The position numbers were made by a program, and so were the translations under genes. Positions 1 to 7,418 of a stretch of 21,668 nt of DNA are shown in pieces. The DNA lies in contig NZ_JMLP01000037.1 in the NCBI RefSeq assembly GCF_000686805.1, positions 1 to 21,668 of the forward strand, read 5' to 3'. Below the pieces are notes generated by a model that was not told the origin of the DNA, made no database searches, and saw only the letters and a program-made list of their open reading frames with translations. The number at the start of each line of letters is the position of its first letter. The first letter of the stretch is position 1. The DNA is from Bacillus sp. UNC41MFS5. GTDB lineage: Bacteria; Bacillota; Bacilli; Bacillales_B; DSM-18226.

Positions 1-5
1 AAATA

Positions 6-123
<118 letters not shown>

Positions 124-147
124 TAACCCTTTGGGGTTATTTTTTTG
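124..147 (+). terminator. Hairpin with T-tract directly after 5S
   Basis: TAACCC (124-129) pairs with GGGTTA (134-139) around a TTTG loop and is followed by seven or so T residues. This looks like a short intrinsic terminator between 5S and the tRNA cluster. It is weak enough for partial read-through into the tRNAs, which show no obvious promoter of their own. Confidence 0.6.
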
Positions 148-200
148 TCCAAATTTGATCTGGCCTTTGGTCAAGAAACCTCTCTTTCACCATTAATTTT

Positions 201-276
201 GGAGGATTAGCTCAGCTGGGAGAGCATCTGCCTTACAAGCAGAGGGTCGGCGGTTCGATCCCGTCATCCTCCACCA
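201..276 (+). tRNA. tRNA-Val (anticodon TAC)
   Basis: Complete cloverleaf: acceptor stem GGAGGAT/ATCCTCC, anticodon loop CTTACAA, T-arm GGTTCGATC, and an encoded CCA end. It is the only tRNA of this cluster that still encodes CCA. Confidence 0.97.
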
Positions 277-295
277 TATTTTTCCTCGAACAAAT

Positions 296-370
<75 letters not shown>

Positions 371-379
371 TTCTTTTAT

Positions 380-452
380 GAGCTATTAGCTCAGTTGGTA
401 GAGCATCTGACTTTTAATCAGAGGGTCGAAGGTTCGAGTCTTTCATGGCCCA
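380..452 (+). tRNA. tRNA-Lys (anticodon TTT), degenerate
   Basis: The anticodon loop CTTTTAA identifies tRNA-Lys. The acceptor stem GAGCTAT/ATGGCCC has an A2-C71 mismatch and a U-G pair, the T-stem has a G-U pair in place of G-C, and the encoded CCA is replaced by CTA. Relative to the normal Bacillus sequence these are several substitutions in paired positions. The gene may be a decaying extra copy; function is uncertain. Confidence 0.8.
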
Positions 453-467
453 CTATTTTGAATTAAT

Positions 468-510
468 ATGAAAGTGTCCGAAATTGGCGGGTTCAATTCC
501 TGTGTACCTT
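468..510 (+). pseudogene. Chimeric tRNA scar (Leu-like 5' part joined to a T-arm)
   Basis: GAAAGTGTCCGAAATTGGC resembles the 5' arm and D-arm of a Bacillus tRNA-Leu. It runs straight into GGGTTCAATTCCTG, a T-arm, with no anticodon arm between. It sits where Leu, Gly, Leu, Arg and Pro tRNA genes lie in the typical Val-Thr-Lys...Ala cluster. I read it as the scar of a deletion that fused two tRNA genes. The parent tRNA of the 3' part is not certain. Confidence 0.55.
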
Positions 511-520
511 TTTATATTTT

Positions 521-593
521 GGGGCCTTAGCTCAGCTGGGAGAGCGCCTGCTTTGCACGCAGGAGGTCAGCGGTTCGATCCCGCTAGGCTCCA
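521..593 (+). tRNA. tRNA-Ala (anticodon TGC), no encoded CCA
   Basis: Acceptor stem GGGGCCT/AGGCTCC (one G-U pair) and anticodon loop TTTGCAC in a CCTGC/GCAGG stem. After the discriminator A the sequence reads CTT, so CCA must be added by CCA-adding enzyme. Confidence 0.95.
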
Positions 594-649
594 CTTGTTA
601 GGAAGACTCGAGTTTGGTTATGTGAATATTATAAGATGAAATAGCAAAA

Positions 650-684
650 CAAAGGGAATGGATAACCATTCCCTTTGCTTTTTT
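650..684 (+). terminator. Strong intrinsic terminator of the rRNA/tRNA operon
   Basis: A perfect 12-bp stem (650-661 with 666-677, sequence CAAAGGGAATGG) closes on an ATAA loop and is followed by CTTTTTTG. It lies 57 bases after the last tRNA. Confidence 0.9.
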
Positions 685-770
685 GCTCAAGAATTTAGAT
701 ATTGAAAAATGGTCAACTAGATTCATATATTTAGGAAAATTAGAAAAGACATTGAAAGCATAAAAAGGAC

Positions 771-806
771 AAAAGCATCTGAATGGAACCATTCAGATGC
801 TTTTTG
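771..806 (+). terminator. Second intrinsic terminator
   Basis: AAAAGCATCTGAATGG at 771-786 is repeated inverted at 789-804 and runs into TTTTT. No gene lies between this and the previous terminator. It may be a back-up terminator, or may belong to a lost gene. With its upstream A-run it could work on both strands. Confidence 0.8.
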
Positions 807-891
807 TATTTATACAGGTTTATAACAGTTGTCGACATTCTTTTCAGTAGTTTGTAAGGATAAAGTCAGTAATGGTACGCATTTAGCTCAC

Positions 892-1122
892 TTTTTACCA
901 AACGTTTGTGTAGTGGCGAAAAGGCGGGAGTTTACTAGAATTGTGTAAGTTCAAGAGAAACCTATCTGATTTTGTGGGAAATTGGGTTATTTCCTGCGAA
1001 ATATATTAACTGTTCTCGACAATTTTCTTTCCTGCTTGAGGGGAAAGAGTACTAATGTTCATTACTTGCAGCAGTTTTAATCAAACGTTTGATTAGTATC
1101 TCCTATACGGAATTTAGTCGAA
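892..1122 (+). repeat. Dispersed ~230-bp repeat, copy 1 (two CAAACGTTTG palindromes)
   Basis: It aligns over its length with 15128-15357 in the same orientation. Shared blocks include CAAACGTTTGTGTAGT, CGAAAAGGCGGG, GGGTTATTTCCTGCG, CTCGACAAT, CAAACGTTTGATTAGTAT and TTTAGTCGAA. The palindromes lie at 899-908 and 1082-1091. On the minus strand copy 1 has in-frame stops where copy 2 is open (for example inside the segment before ILIKRL), so copy 1 is the more decayed. The family is not recognised. Confidence 0.75.
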
Positions 1123-1246
1123 TGGATGTCGATTAGTGGTAATAGTGGTTCAAATGCTATTTAACGACATTTGTTTTTTCATTTTTCAACAGTTTATTTA
1201 TGTAGATGGAAGGATTAACTCTTAATTATCAAGGGTTGGGACACTT

Positions 1247-1270
1247 TTAATCAAACGATTGGTTAAAAGG
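1247..1270. promoter_or_regulatory. CG-centred imperfect palindrome, possible operator
   Basis: CTTTTAATCAAACG followed by ATTGGTTAAAAG is a near-perfect inverted repeat about 220 bases before the oxidoreductase start. A central CG with AT-rich arms is typical of LacI/GalR-family operators, but no such regulator is in the window. It resembles the palindromes of the upstream repeat, so it may also be a fragment of that repeat. Confidence 0.35.
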
Positions 1271-1485
1271 GAAATCTGAGGAAAATGGACGAAGTTTGTC
1301 ATCTAACTGATTGTAATGGAGTAGAAGTTTGTATAGCTAAAAGTTTATCTGAATTAGAGTAATTTTGTTTTTCAGGTTAATGAAAAAAATGTATTAAACT
1401 CGGATTCAGTAATCTTACTTGTGAGGAAATACAATTAGGTGTAGAGTTTTTAAAAAAGACTTGGACAGAAAATGGAGTGAAGAAG

Positions 1486-2394
1486 ATGAAAATTGGGATT
1501 ATTGGATTGGGTGATATTGCTAAAAAAGCTTACCTTCCTGTTCTTTCGGAAAAAGAGGGTATTGAAATAGTGCTTTGTACAAGGAATAAAGACACGTTAA
1601 ACAGCTTATCAAAAAAATATAGGATTCAAGAAAAGGTTCAGTCTGTAGAAGAACTGATCATGATAGGCATTGATGCAGCCATTGTGAGTACTGCTACAGA
1701 GGCCCATTTTAAAATAGCTGAAACATTACTAAGAAATGGGATCCATACATACATAGACAAACCGATATCGATGAATATTCATGAAACTGAAACCATTGTC
1801 AGGCTTGCAAAAGAGAGCGGTAAGATCGCTATGGTGGGTTTTAATAGAAGATTTATCCCGAAAGTCAAAGAGCTGAAAGAAAAGGGGAAAGCCAACCTAA
1901 TTATCATGCAGAAAAATAGATTTTCAGCTCCGGACTTTGTACGAAGATTTGTTGTGGAAGATTTTATCCATGTTGTCGATACACTCAGGTTTTTGATGGA
2001 TACTGAGGTCAAGGATGTCAAGGTAGAGTACCTTAAAAATGGTGAAATGCTTGACCATTTGGTCATCACGCTTATTGGAGAAGGGTGTACCGTTATCGGG
2101 ATCATGAACAGAAATAGCGGGGTCACAGAAGAAATCATTGAATACATGACTGGACATGATAAATACGTCGTAAGCAGTCTCGTAGAAACAACTCACTATC
2201 ATAATAAAGAAATAAATATTTCAAAATTCGGTGACTGGGAGCCAACCCTGTATAAACGCGGCTTTTATCAATTAGTAGAACATTTTATCGATTGCGTTCA
2301 AAATAATACCACACCTGAACCATCTATTGAAGATTCACTGATTACCCATGAAATTTGCGAGAAAATCGTGAAATATATTGATTCAGATGAATAG
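1486..2394 (+). CDS. Gfo/Idh/MocA-family NAD(P)-dependent oxidoreductase
   Basis: A cytosolic sugar- or polyol-type dehydrogenase of 302 residues. The N-terminal Rossmann fold begins with GIIGLGDIA (residues 4-12). DKPIS at 91-95 corresponds to the EKP motif of the family, and FIHVVD around 160-165 matches the catalytic His/Asp region of the C-terminal domain. The substrate cannot be read from sequence. I chose the ATG at 1486 over the in-frame GTG at 1477 because GGAG at 1474-1477 is correctly spaced only for the ATG. The gene stands alone: no partner in its strand follows, and a hairpin closes it at 2427-2469. It has no visible link to the Lsr genes. Confidence 0.88.
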   Translation: MKIGIIGLGDIAKKAYLPVLSEKEGIEIVLCTRNKDTLNSLSKKYRIQEKVQSVEELIMIGIDAAIVSTATEAHFKIAETLLRNGIHTYIDKPISMNIHETETIVRLAKESGKIAMVGFNRRFIPKVKELKEKGKANLIIMQKNRFSAPDFVRRFVVEDFIHVVDTLRFLMDTEVKDVKVEYLKNGEMLDHLVITLIGEGCTVIGIMNRNSGVTEEIIEYMTGHDKYVVSSLVETTHYHNKEINISKFGDWEPTLYKRGFYQLVEHFIDCVQNNTTPEPSIEDSLITHEICEKIVKYIDSDE

Positions 2395-2426
2395 AAATGA
2401 TTTCAAGATGTTCACATAACAAAAAA

Positions 2427-2469
2427 CAATAAGGTCCATTCCAGACATTAACTGGAAGGGGCCCTATTG
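2427..2469. terminator. Hairpin after the oxidoreductase gene
   Basis: CAATA...TTCCAG (from 2427) pairs with CTGGAA...TATTG (to 2469), with an interior GG/CC-rich segment that pairs imperfectly. There is no clean T-run. It lies between convergent genes and could serve both. Confidence 0.55.
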
Positions 2470-2537
2470 TATTGTTACTTCGTATTAACCGATAGGAATA
2501 AAAGGCAAAGTAATAGCTCCCATTATTACTGGGAGCT

Positions 2538-2609
2538 AACAAAAGTGCCTGTCACCACCCGCATTTTGTCAAATTCATCGACATTACTCGGGGAGTGACA
2601 GGCACTGTT
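2538..2609. repeat. 72-bp palindromic repeat (GTGCCTGTCAC family), copy A
   Basis: The perfect 12-bp arms AGTGCCTGTCAC (2544-2555) and GTGACAGGCACT (2595-2606) flank a ~39-base core. A nearly identical copy lies at 18147-18218. The outermost bases extend the symmetry to AACA...TGTT. It sits 3' of the hydrolase gene on the minus strand. Short palindromic repeats like this resemble REP or MITE-type elements; the mobilising enzyme is unknown. Confidence 0.85.
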
Positions 2610-2651
2610 ATTAATGGAGCACATCTGTCCCAATCCCGTTACAGTAGGTCC

Positions 2652-4274
2652 CTATTTTACTGTTATCTTCCGCTTCACTACTGTCTTGTTTAGAGATTTG
2701 TCAGTAACAGTGTACGTTAATGTATAGGAGCCTTTTTTCTTTGTATTAACCTTTCCTGTTACTTTTATCTTACTTGTTAAACTGCCGTCTAAATTATCTT
2801 TCGCGGTTACCCCTTTTTTCGGATTGAAGGAAGATTTGTAACGAATGGTTTTCTTCTTAGCCCCGGAAATGACAGGCTTTGTGCTATCAATCGTAATCTT
2901 TCTCGTCACCGTGGTAACGTTATTTGAATTATCCCGGACTGTATACTTCAATGTATAAGTCCCCTTTTTCTTCGTATTAACGGTGCCGCTGACGGTCATT
3001 TTACTAGTCAAGTTACCGTTAATATTATCTCTCGCCGTTACACTTGTTCTTGGATTAAATGAAGAATTTAGTCTAATAGTTTTGTTCGTGGCACCTGAAA
3101 TGATAGGTTTTACATTATCATATACAGTTATTTTTCTTATTACGGTTGCCACATTCATAGATTTGTCAGCAACCTTGTAAGTTAAATTGTACGTGCCTAA
3201 TTTCGTCGTATCAACCTTGCCCGTCACTTGAATAGCTCTTGTGATCTCACCATCTACATTATCCAATGCTTTCACGCCAGTTAAAGCATTAAAAGTGGAT
3301 TTGACCGGTATGGATTTGCTTGAGGCACCTGTAATGACTGGTTTCACCGTATCCTTTACCATATAAACTGAAGAAACATATCCTATCGCCTTACGGTCTT
3401 CGGTATGAACGGGGTACCATACATATTGATGTGTGGAGTCATATGTAAAATCTCCGTCAATAATCAATGCTGTATTTTTAGGTAATTCTTTGAGAATTTG
3501 TGTACCTGGTTTTTCTCGTAATTTAACACCCGACACCGTCGTTGCCACTCGGTTTCCAACTTTAAAAAAATAAGCCGAGTTGTGTACTGGGGCAGTTAGT
3601 GTGTATAGCAACCTATTAAACTTAATATTATCCGTGAGATCGCGATTATAGTAAAAATCAGTTGTATTAAATGGATACTTAGCTAGTTCGGTATCCCGTA
3701 AATAACTGAACTCTTCTATTTTGGCAAAAACCTCTTCTTGATAGGCATTGGTATTTCTTTCCCCGGTCAGCTGGTAAAGCGGACTGTTCACAGGCTTTGT
3801 CCCGTTGTATGCCAAAACAGCGAAATACCAATTTTCAATCACCTGGCGTCCTGCCCCACTGATTTTTGGCAAGTCCTTGCGTGAATACATACTGTTAAGA
3901 ACTTTGACACCGGCCTCGATATTATAGACAATATCGTTTCTTAACTTCTCATCAGAGTATTCATCTTCATCTTGGTTGGTAAGCTGCATAAGACCGATAC
4001 CGCCATCTGGAGACTCAATAGCCTCACCAGCAGCATCAAACTGCTCCCATTTCCCGTTTTCCTGTGTAGCCACGGCTTTTACCACTTCAGGAGGAATGTC
4101 AGCTTCTATTGCTGCATTCGTAAGTAAGCAATTGATTTGCTGAAAAGACGGATTGACGTTCGGTTTAATCTCACCGCATTTGGTGGATAAATCTGACTCT
4201 GCAGAAGCATTCCCATAGAACAAACTAAAAGTTAAACAGGTTAATATCCCTGCTTTGAAAAAAGGTAGTTTCAC
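2652..4274 (-). CDS. Secreted SLT-type lytic transglycosylase with SH3b and three Ig-like repeats
   Basis: Predicted exported peptidoglycan hydrolase of 540 residues. Residues 1-25 form a signal peptide ending ASA. A lysozyme-like SLT domain spans about 46-200, with the likely catalytic Glu72 in ATQENG, then GGIGLMQLTN (91-100) and LAYNG (154-158). A bacterial SH3 domain follows at ~237-307. Three repeats of about 77 residues start at KPVITGA (311), KPIISGA (389) and KPVISGA (466) and resemble DUF5011-type Ig-like domains; they are increasingly lysine-rich and probably bind or span the wall. The start is GTG at 4274 with TGGAG nine bases upstream. It is a single-gene unit convergent with the oxidoreductase gene. 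A role in wall turnover, germination or competition cannot be separated from sequence. Confidence 0.87.
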   Translation of the reverse strand: MKLPFFKAGILTCLTFSLFYGNASAESDLSTKCGEIKPNVNPSFQQINCLLTNAAIEADIPPEVVKAVATQENGKWEQFDAAGEAIESPDGGIGLMQLTNQDEDEYSDEKLRNDIVYNIEAGVKVLNSMYSRKDLPKISGAGRQVIENWYFAVLAYNGTKPVNSPLYQLTGERNTNAYQEEVFAKIEEFSYLRDTELAKYPFNTTDFYYNRDLTDNIKFNRLLYTLTAPVHNSAYFFKVGNRVATTVSGVKLREKPGTQILKELPKNTALIIDGDFTYDSTHQYVWYPVHTEDRKAIGYVSSVYMVKDTVKPVITGASSKSIPVKSTFNALTGVKALDNVDGEITRAIQVTGKVDTTKLGTYNLTYKVADKSMNVATVIRKITVYDNVKPIISGATNKTIRLNSSFNPRTSVTARDNINGNLTSKMTVSGTVNTKKKGTYTLKYTVRDNSNNVTTVTRKITIDSTKPVISGAKKKTIRYKSSFNPKKGVTAKDNLDGSLTSKIKVTGKVNTKKKGSYTLTYTVTDKSLNKTVVKRKITVK

Positions 4275-4411
4275 GTATCAAAACTCCAGTCTATGTATAT
4301 TCTTTTCTATCATTATTCTAACATGATGACTAGTAATTTTGGAAGATTGATAGATTTTACGATTACATTTGGTACAAGTATTAGATAAATTAACTACTTT
4401 GATAAAAATAA

Positions 4412-4450
4412 GGCACAACTAGCTAAAATCCCACTAGTTGTGCCCTTTTG
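4412..4450. terminator. Bidirectional terminator
   Basis: GGCACAACTAG (4412-4422) pairs with CTAGTTGTGCC (4434-4444). An A-rich flank on the left and CTTTT on the right give a U-tract for either strand. It lies 3' of the minus-strand lsrR-lsrK-cupin operon and upstream of the hydrolase gene. Confidence 0.8.
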
Positions 4451-4505
4451 TGCTGCGCAAGACTTGCGATTGACCTCTATAAGAACTGTCCCCTTGGTTG
4501 TCTCG

Positions 4506-4862
4506 CTAATTCCCGTATGGACTGTATTCGACCTCGACCTTATCTTTTTCTTGGTAGGGTGCCAGCATAAAGGCCGCTTTAAGGATGGTATCTCCCTTAT
4601 TGATTAAATAGTGGACCTTTTTTGGTTCCACATGAATAAAATCTCCTTGTTTACATTGGAAAATCACCTCGTCAATATGAATTTCTAGTTCGCCCTCTAA
4701 AATAAAGAAGTTTTCTTCCATAAAGTTATGATAATGTGCAGTAAAATCCTGTCCTGGCTGCAGGACAACGACACCAAAGTTCATTCGGGGTCCTTTTTGC
4801 AGGTACTTAGGACCGCTGTCACCAAATCGGTATTCTCGCTCATTCTCGTTAATAACAGTCAT
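4506..4862 (-). CDS. Small single-domain cupin, third gene of the lsrR-lsrK operon
   Basis: A 118-residue cytosolic cupin. The first cupin motif is clear: a Gly, then HYH, four residues, Glu, six residues and Gly (in the AHYHNFMEENFFILEG region, ~42-57). The second motif contains GDFIHVEPKKVH and an Asn, and supplies another metal-binding His. The start ATG has AAAGGAG nine bases upstream and lies 23 bases after the lsrK stop, so it is co-transcribed with lsrK. The family covers isomerases, dioxygenases and sugar-binding proteins. Its position and the absence of LsrG suggest a role in processing phospho-AI-2 or its breakdown product. That is inference from context only. Confidence 0.85.
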   Translation of the reverse strand: MTVINENEREYRFGDSGPKYLQKGPRMNFGVVVLQPGQDFTAHYHNFMEENFFILEGELEIHIDEVIFQCKQGDFIHVEPKKVHYLINKGDTILKAAFMLAPYQEKDKVEVEYSPYGN

Positions 4863-4885
4863 TATGTTTCACTCCTTTGGATGTT

Positions 4886-6445
4886 TTATAGCCCTGGGGC
4901 AATCCACATATGGTTTGTGTATCCTTGATCTGCTAGATTTAGTTGTACCTTGTACACAGCCTCCCACTTTTTATATAACTCTTCATAAATGAAGTGATTT
5001 GAATCGTTTGGTTCGAAGGTTTTTTCGAATTTAACAACTTGAGTAATAGCTTCATTAAAACTTTCATAAACGCCTGCTCCTACACCAGCACAAATCGCCG
5101 CACCTAGAGCTGTCGATTCCTTTACCACTGGAACTTTTACCTTTATATTCAAAACGTCGGCAACAATTTGGCACCATAGGTCACTTTTTGAAGCCCCGCC
5201 TCCAAAAACAATCGATTCTGGTGATTTGTTTGTTAGGTTGGAAATGATTTCGATATTGCCCTTTGTGACAAAAGCGGCATTTTCCATAATGGCCCGGTAA
5301 AACGTTGCTTTATTAAAGGAGCTATCAAACTTAAAATCTATGAAACTTGGTGCCGCATGTTTCCATGAAAAGTAGTTCATTTTATCAGAAAATGTGCAAA
5401 TCATTCCATTGCAGCCTGCCGGTACTTGTTGTGCTCTTTTCTCCATTTGTGCATAAATGCTTTCCCCGCTTTCCTTCTGAAGAAAGGATTCAAGCTCACA
5501 AAACGTATCCCTGAACCATCTCATGATCAATCCAGGAAAGAAGGCGATGGCTTCATATTGCCAGGTATTTGGGATAGCATGGCAATTCACTCTTACTTTA
5601 CAATCATCATTGATTTCTACCTGGTTAGTTGTATATTCATATTGCCAAAAGCTCCCGCCTAAAACAGCTGCATCTCCTTCATTGATGACCCCCATGCCAA
5701 TGCAGCCTAATTGAGCGTCGCCGCCTCCTGCCACAACAATCGTTTGAGTGCTTAATCCAGTAAGTGCTGAGAACTTCTTAGTAACATGGCTAATTATGGA
5801 TCCGCTTTCATTTACAATCGGAAAAATATCACTTCTAAGATTTACCTTCTCAGCAATGCTAGGATCCCAAACTCTTTTCTTAATATCGAAAAGACCAGTG
5901 GTGCAGCCATTAGAAGGTTCAACAGAGATCACATCGGTCATGCGGTAGGTAATCCAGTCGTTCAGCATCGTAACGTATCTAACCTTGTTATAGGTTTCAG
6001 GGATATTATTTTTTACCCATAGGATTCTCGGAATTGCTCCTAATGAAAAGGTCTGTCCAGAGATATAGTGAATGTCCGCTTCGATTGTGTCACTTATTTT
6101 ACAAAGGTGAGCCACTTCATCGTTTGATCTTGAATCCACGTTGGCACAGGCCCATAATTCCTTTCCATTTTCATCGTATAGGACAATGGCTTCACGCATA
6201 CTTGTGGTTGACATAGCCACAATGTTTTCAGGGTTAACATTACTCCTTGCTAAGATTTCTTTTATTAGATTGATGATAATGTCTATATTTTTCTCGATAT
6301 CAAAGTCCATGGAGCCTGGATACCGTTTATCTTCATGATGGGTCCATTCTGATTGTGTAACAAATTGTTCATGGCCAAGTGTGTTAAATAAAATGACTCT
6401 GACACTGCCGGTTCCGGCATCAATCGCCATTAAGTACTTTTCCAT
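4886..6445 (-). CDS. lsrK: LsrK, autoinducer-2 kinase (FGGY family)
   Basis: Predicted to phosphorylate imported AI-2 (open-chain DPD) with ATP in the cytosol, trapping it and forming the LsrR inducer. The 519-residue protein has the FGGY-kinase N-terminal phosphate loop in IDAGTGSVR (8-16) and the C-terminal ATP-domain segment FGGGASKSDLW. Its length is close to the E. coli enzyme (530). ATG at 6445 is preferred over the in-frame TTG at 6454, because GGAAG lies ten bases before the ATG but only about two before the TTG. Related FGGY kinases act on pentuloses and glycerol. Assignment as LsrK rests on similarity plus the complete lsr neighbourhood. Confidence 0.93.
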   Translation of the reverse strand: MEKYLMAIDAGTGSVRVILFNTLGHEQFVTQSEWTHHEDKRYPGSMDFDIEKNIDIIINLIKEILARSNVNPENIVAMSTTSMREAIVLYDENGKELWACANVDSRSNDEVAHLCKISDTIEADIHYISGQTFSLGAIPRILWVKNNIPETYNKVRYVTMLNDWITYRMTDVISVEPSNGCTTGLFDIKKRVWDPSIAEKVNLRSDIFPIVNESGSIISHVTKKFSALTGLSTQTIVVAGGGDAQLGCIGMGVINEGDAAVLGGSFWQYEYTTNQVEINDDCKVRVNCHAIPNTWQYEAIAFFPGLIMRWFRDTFCELESFLQKESGESIYAQMEKRAQQVPAGCNGMICTFSDKMNYFSWKHAAPSFIDFKFDSSFNKATFYRAIMENAAFVTKGNIEIISNLTNKSPESIVFGGGASKSDLWCQIVADVLNIKVKVPVVKESTALGAAICAGVGAGVYESFNEAITQVVKFEKTFEPNDSNHFIYEELYKKWEAVYKVQLNLADQGYTNHMWIAPGL

Positions 6446-6497
6446 GCTATCCAATCTTCCTTTCTATCATTATTAGGGATTCATGATCAGGAGCATT

Positions 6498-7418
6498 TCA
6501 TTCGATTAGACTTTTGGCTACCACTTCATCTGTAATTAATACATCGATATAGCCCCCTTTTAGGGCGCCGATAATAGCCTCTCTTTTTTCAACTCCTCCA
6601 GCCACAGCAACCACATGGTTAAATGATTTTAATAAATGGATATCGGTACTAACCAGTTGCTTATGCAATGGAAGATCGAGAACCTGGCCATTTTTATCAT
6701 AAAATTGGCTTAATAAATCTCCTGCAGCCCCCAATGATTTATAGATTTCCATTTCATGTGAGTTCAAATATCCTTCCTTCACAAGGGTGGCCCGTTCGTT
6801 TACTGCGCCAATGCCAATGATGGTGATCGTAGAGTAAGGGATCATTTCAAAGATTTTCTTGATTGGTTTTTCATTTATTAACTGTTTGGCGAGGTGTTCT
6901 GTAGATACTAATAATGGGGCAGGCATAATGTAATGGTTGTGATTCGGATTGGTGTAATAATCGGATGACGAATCTGTCGCTGTTGGAATGTAGAATTTTA
7001 CACCTCCTGATAACGAGACGAAGGTGACTTTATACTTAGTTGAGATATTTAAATGTCCCAAGGTTCCTGAAACGGCTTGCCCATACCCAACATTAATCAT
7101 GGTGTCGCTGTTAATTCGGTCTTCAATATAGTGGGCGGCGGCCTTTGTGAGACTATTTAACGGATTTTCGTTAGAGGCAGGGACGATATAAATATCTTGT
7201 AATTGATATTGCTGCTTGATTTGATTTTGCAAATCATTGTTAACCAATTTTTCCAGGCTAATTTTAAATTGGATAATGTTATTGGCTTTCGCGATATCTA
7301 GGTATTTAATCACTTTCATTCTAGATAGATTTAAAGACTCTGCGATCTCATTTTGTGTCATTCCTTCAATGTAATATTTCCATGCGATTTTTATAATAAG
7401 GCTATTTTCATATGACAT
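6498..7418 (-). CDS. lsrR: LsrR, SorC/DeoR-type repressor of the lsr genes
   Basis: A 306-residue regulator. An N-terminal helix-turn-helix lies at ~19-41 (MTQNEIAESLNLSRMKVIKY). A sugar-phosphate-binding SorC domain follows, with the family signatures TFVSLSGGV, IIGIGAV and VAGGVEKREAI...GGYIDVLITD. In enteric bacteria LsrR represses lsr and releases DNA on binding phospho-AI-2. The gene leads the minus-strand operon and faces lsrA across a ~350-bp control region, as in E. coli. ATG at 7418 is preferred; an in-frame GTG at 7427 overlaps the likely ribosome binding site. Confidence 0.93.
   Translation of the reverse strand: MSYENSLIIKIAWKYYIEGMTQNEIAESLNLSRMKVIKYLDIAKANNIIQFKISLEKLVNNDLQNQIKQQYQLQDIYIVPASNENPLNSLTKAAAHYIEDRINSDTMINVGYGQAVSGTLGHLNISTKYKVTFVSLSGGVKFYIPTATDSSSDYYTNPNHNHYIMPAPLLVSTEHLAKQLINEKPIKKIFEMIPYSTITIIGIGAVNERATLVKEGYLNSHEMEIYKSLGAAGDLLSQFYDKNGQVLDLPLHKQLVSTDIHLLKSFNHVVAVAGGVEKREAIIGALKGGYIDVLITDEVVAKSLIE

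Larger units (their letters stand above)
807..1485. other. Gene-poor interval carrying a decayed repeat
   Basis: No supported gene lies here. The left half (892-1122) is a repeat also present at 15128-15357. The right half is AT-rich, holds one more CG-centred imperfect palindrome (about 1247-1270) and presumably the promoter of the oxidoreductase gene, although no convincing -35/-10 pair was found. Confidence 0.7.

Noticed and set aside
598..792. 64-codon minus-strand ORF spanning two terminators
   Set aside because: It runs through two strong hairpins, has no ribosome binding site and no protein-like composition.
899..908. CAAACGTTTG palindromes as CcpA cre sites
   Set aside because: Outside the central CG they do not fit TGWAANCGNTNWCA, unlike the site before lsrA.
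1285..1362. 25-codon ORF (MDEVCHLTDCNGVEV...) before the oxidoreductase gene
   Set aside because: The ribosome binding site is too close to the ATG and there is no recognisable family; length is within chance.
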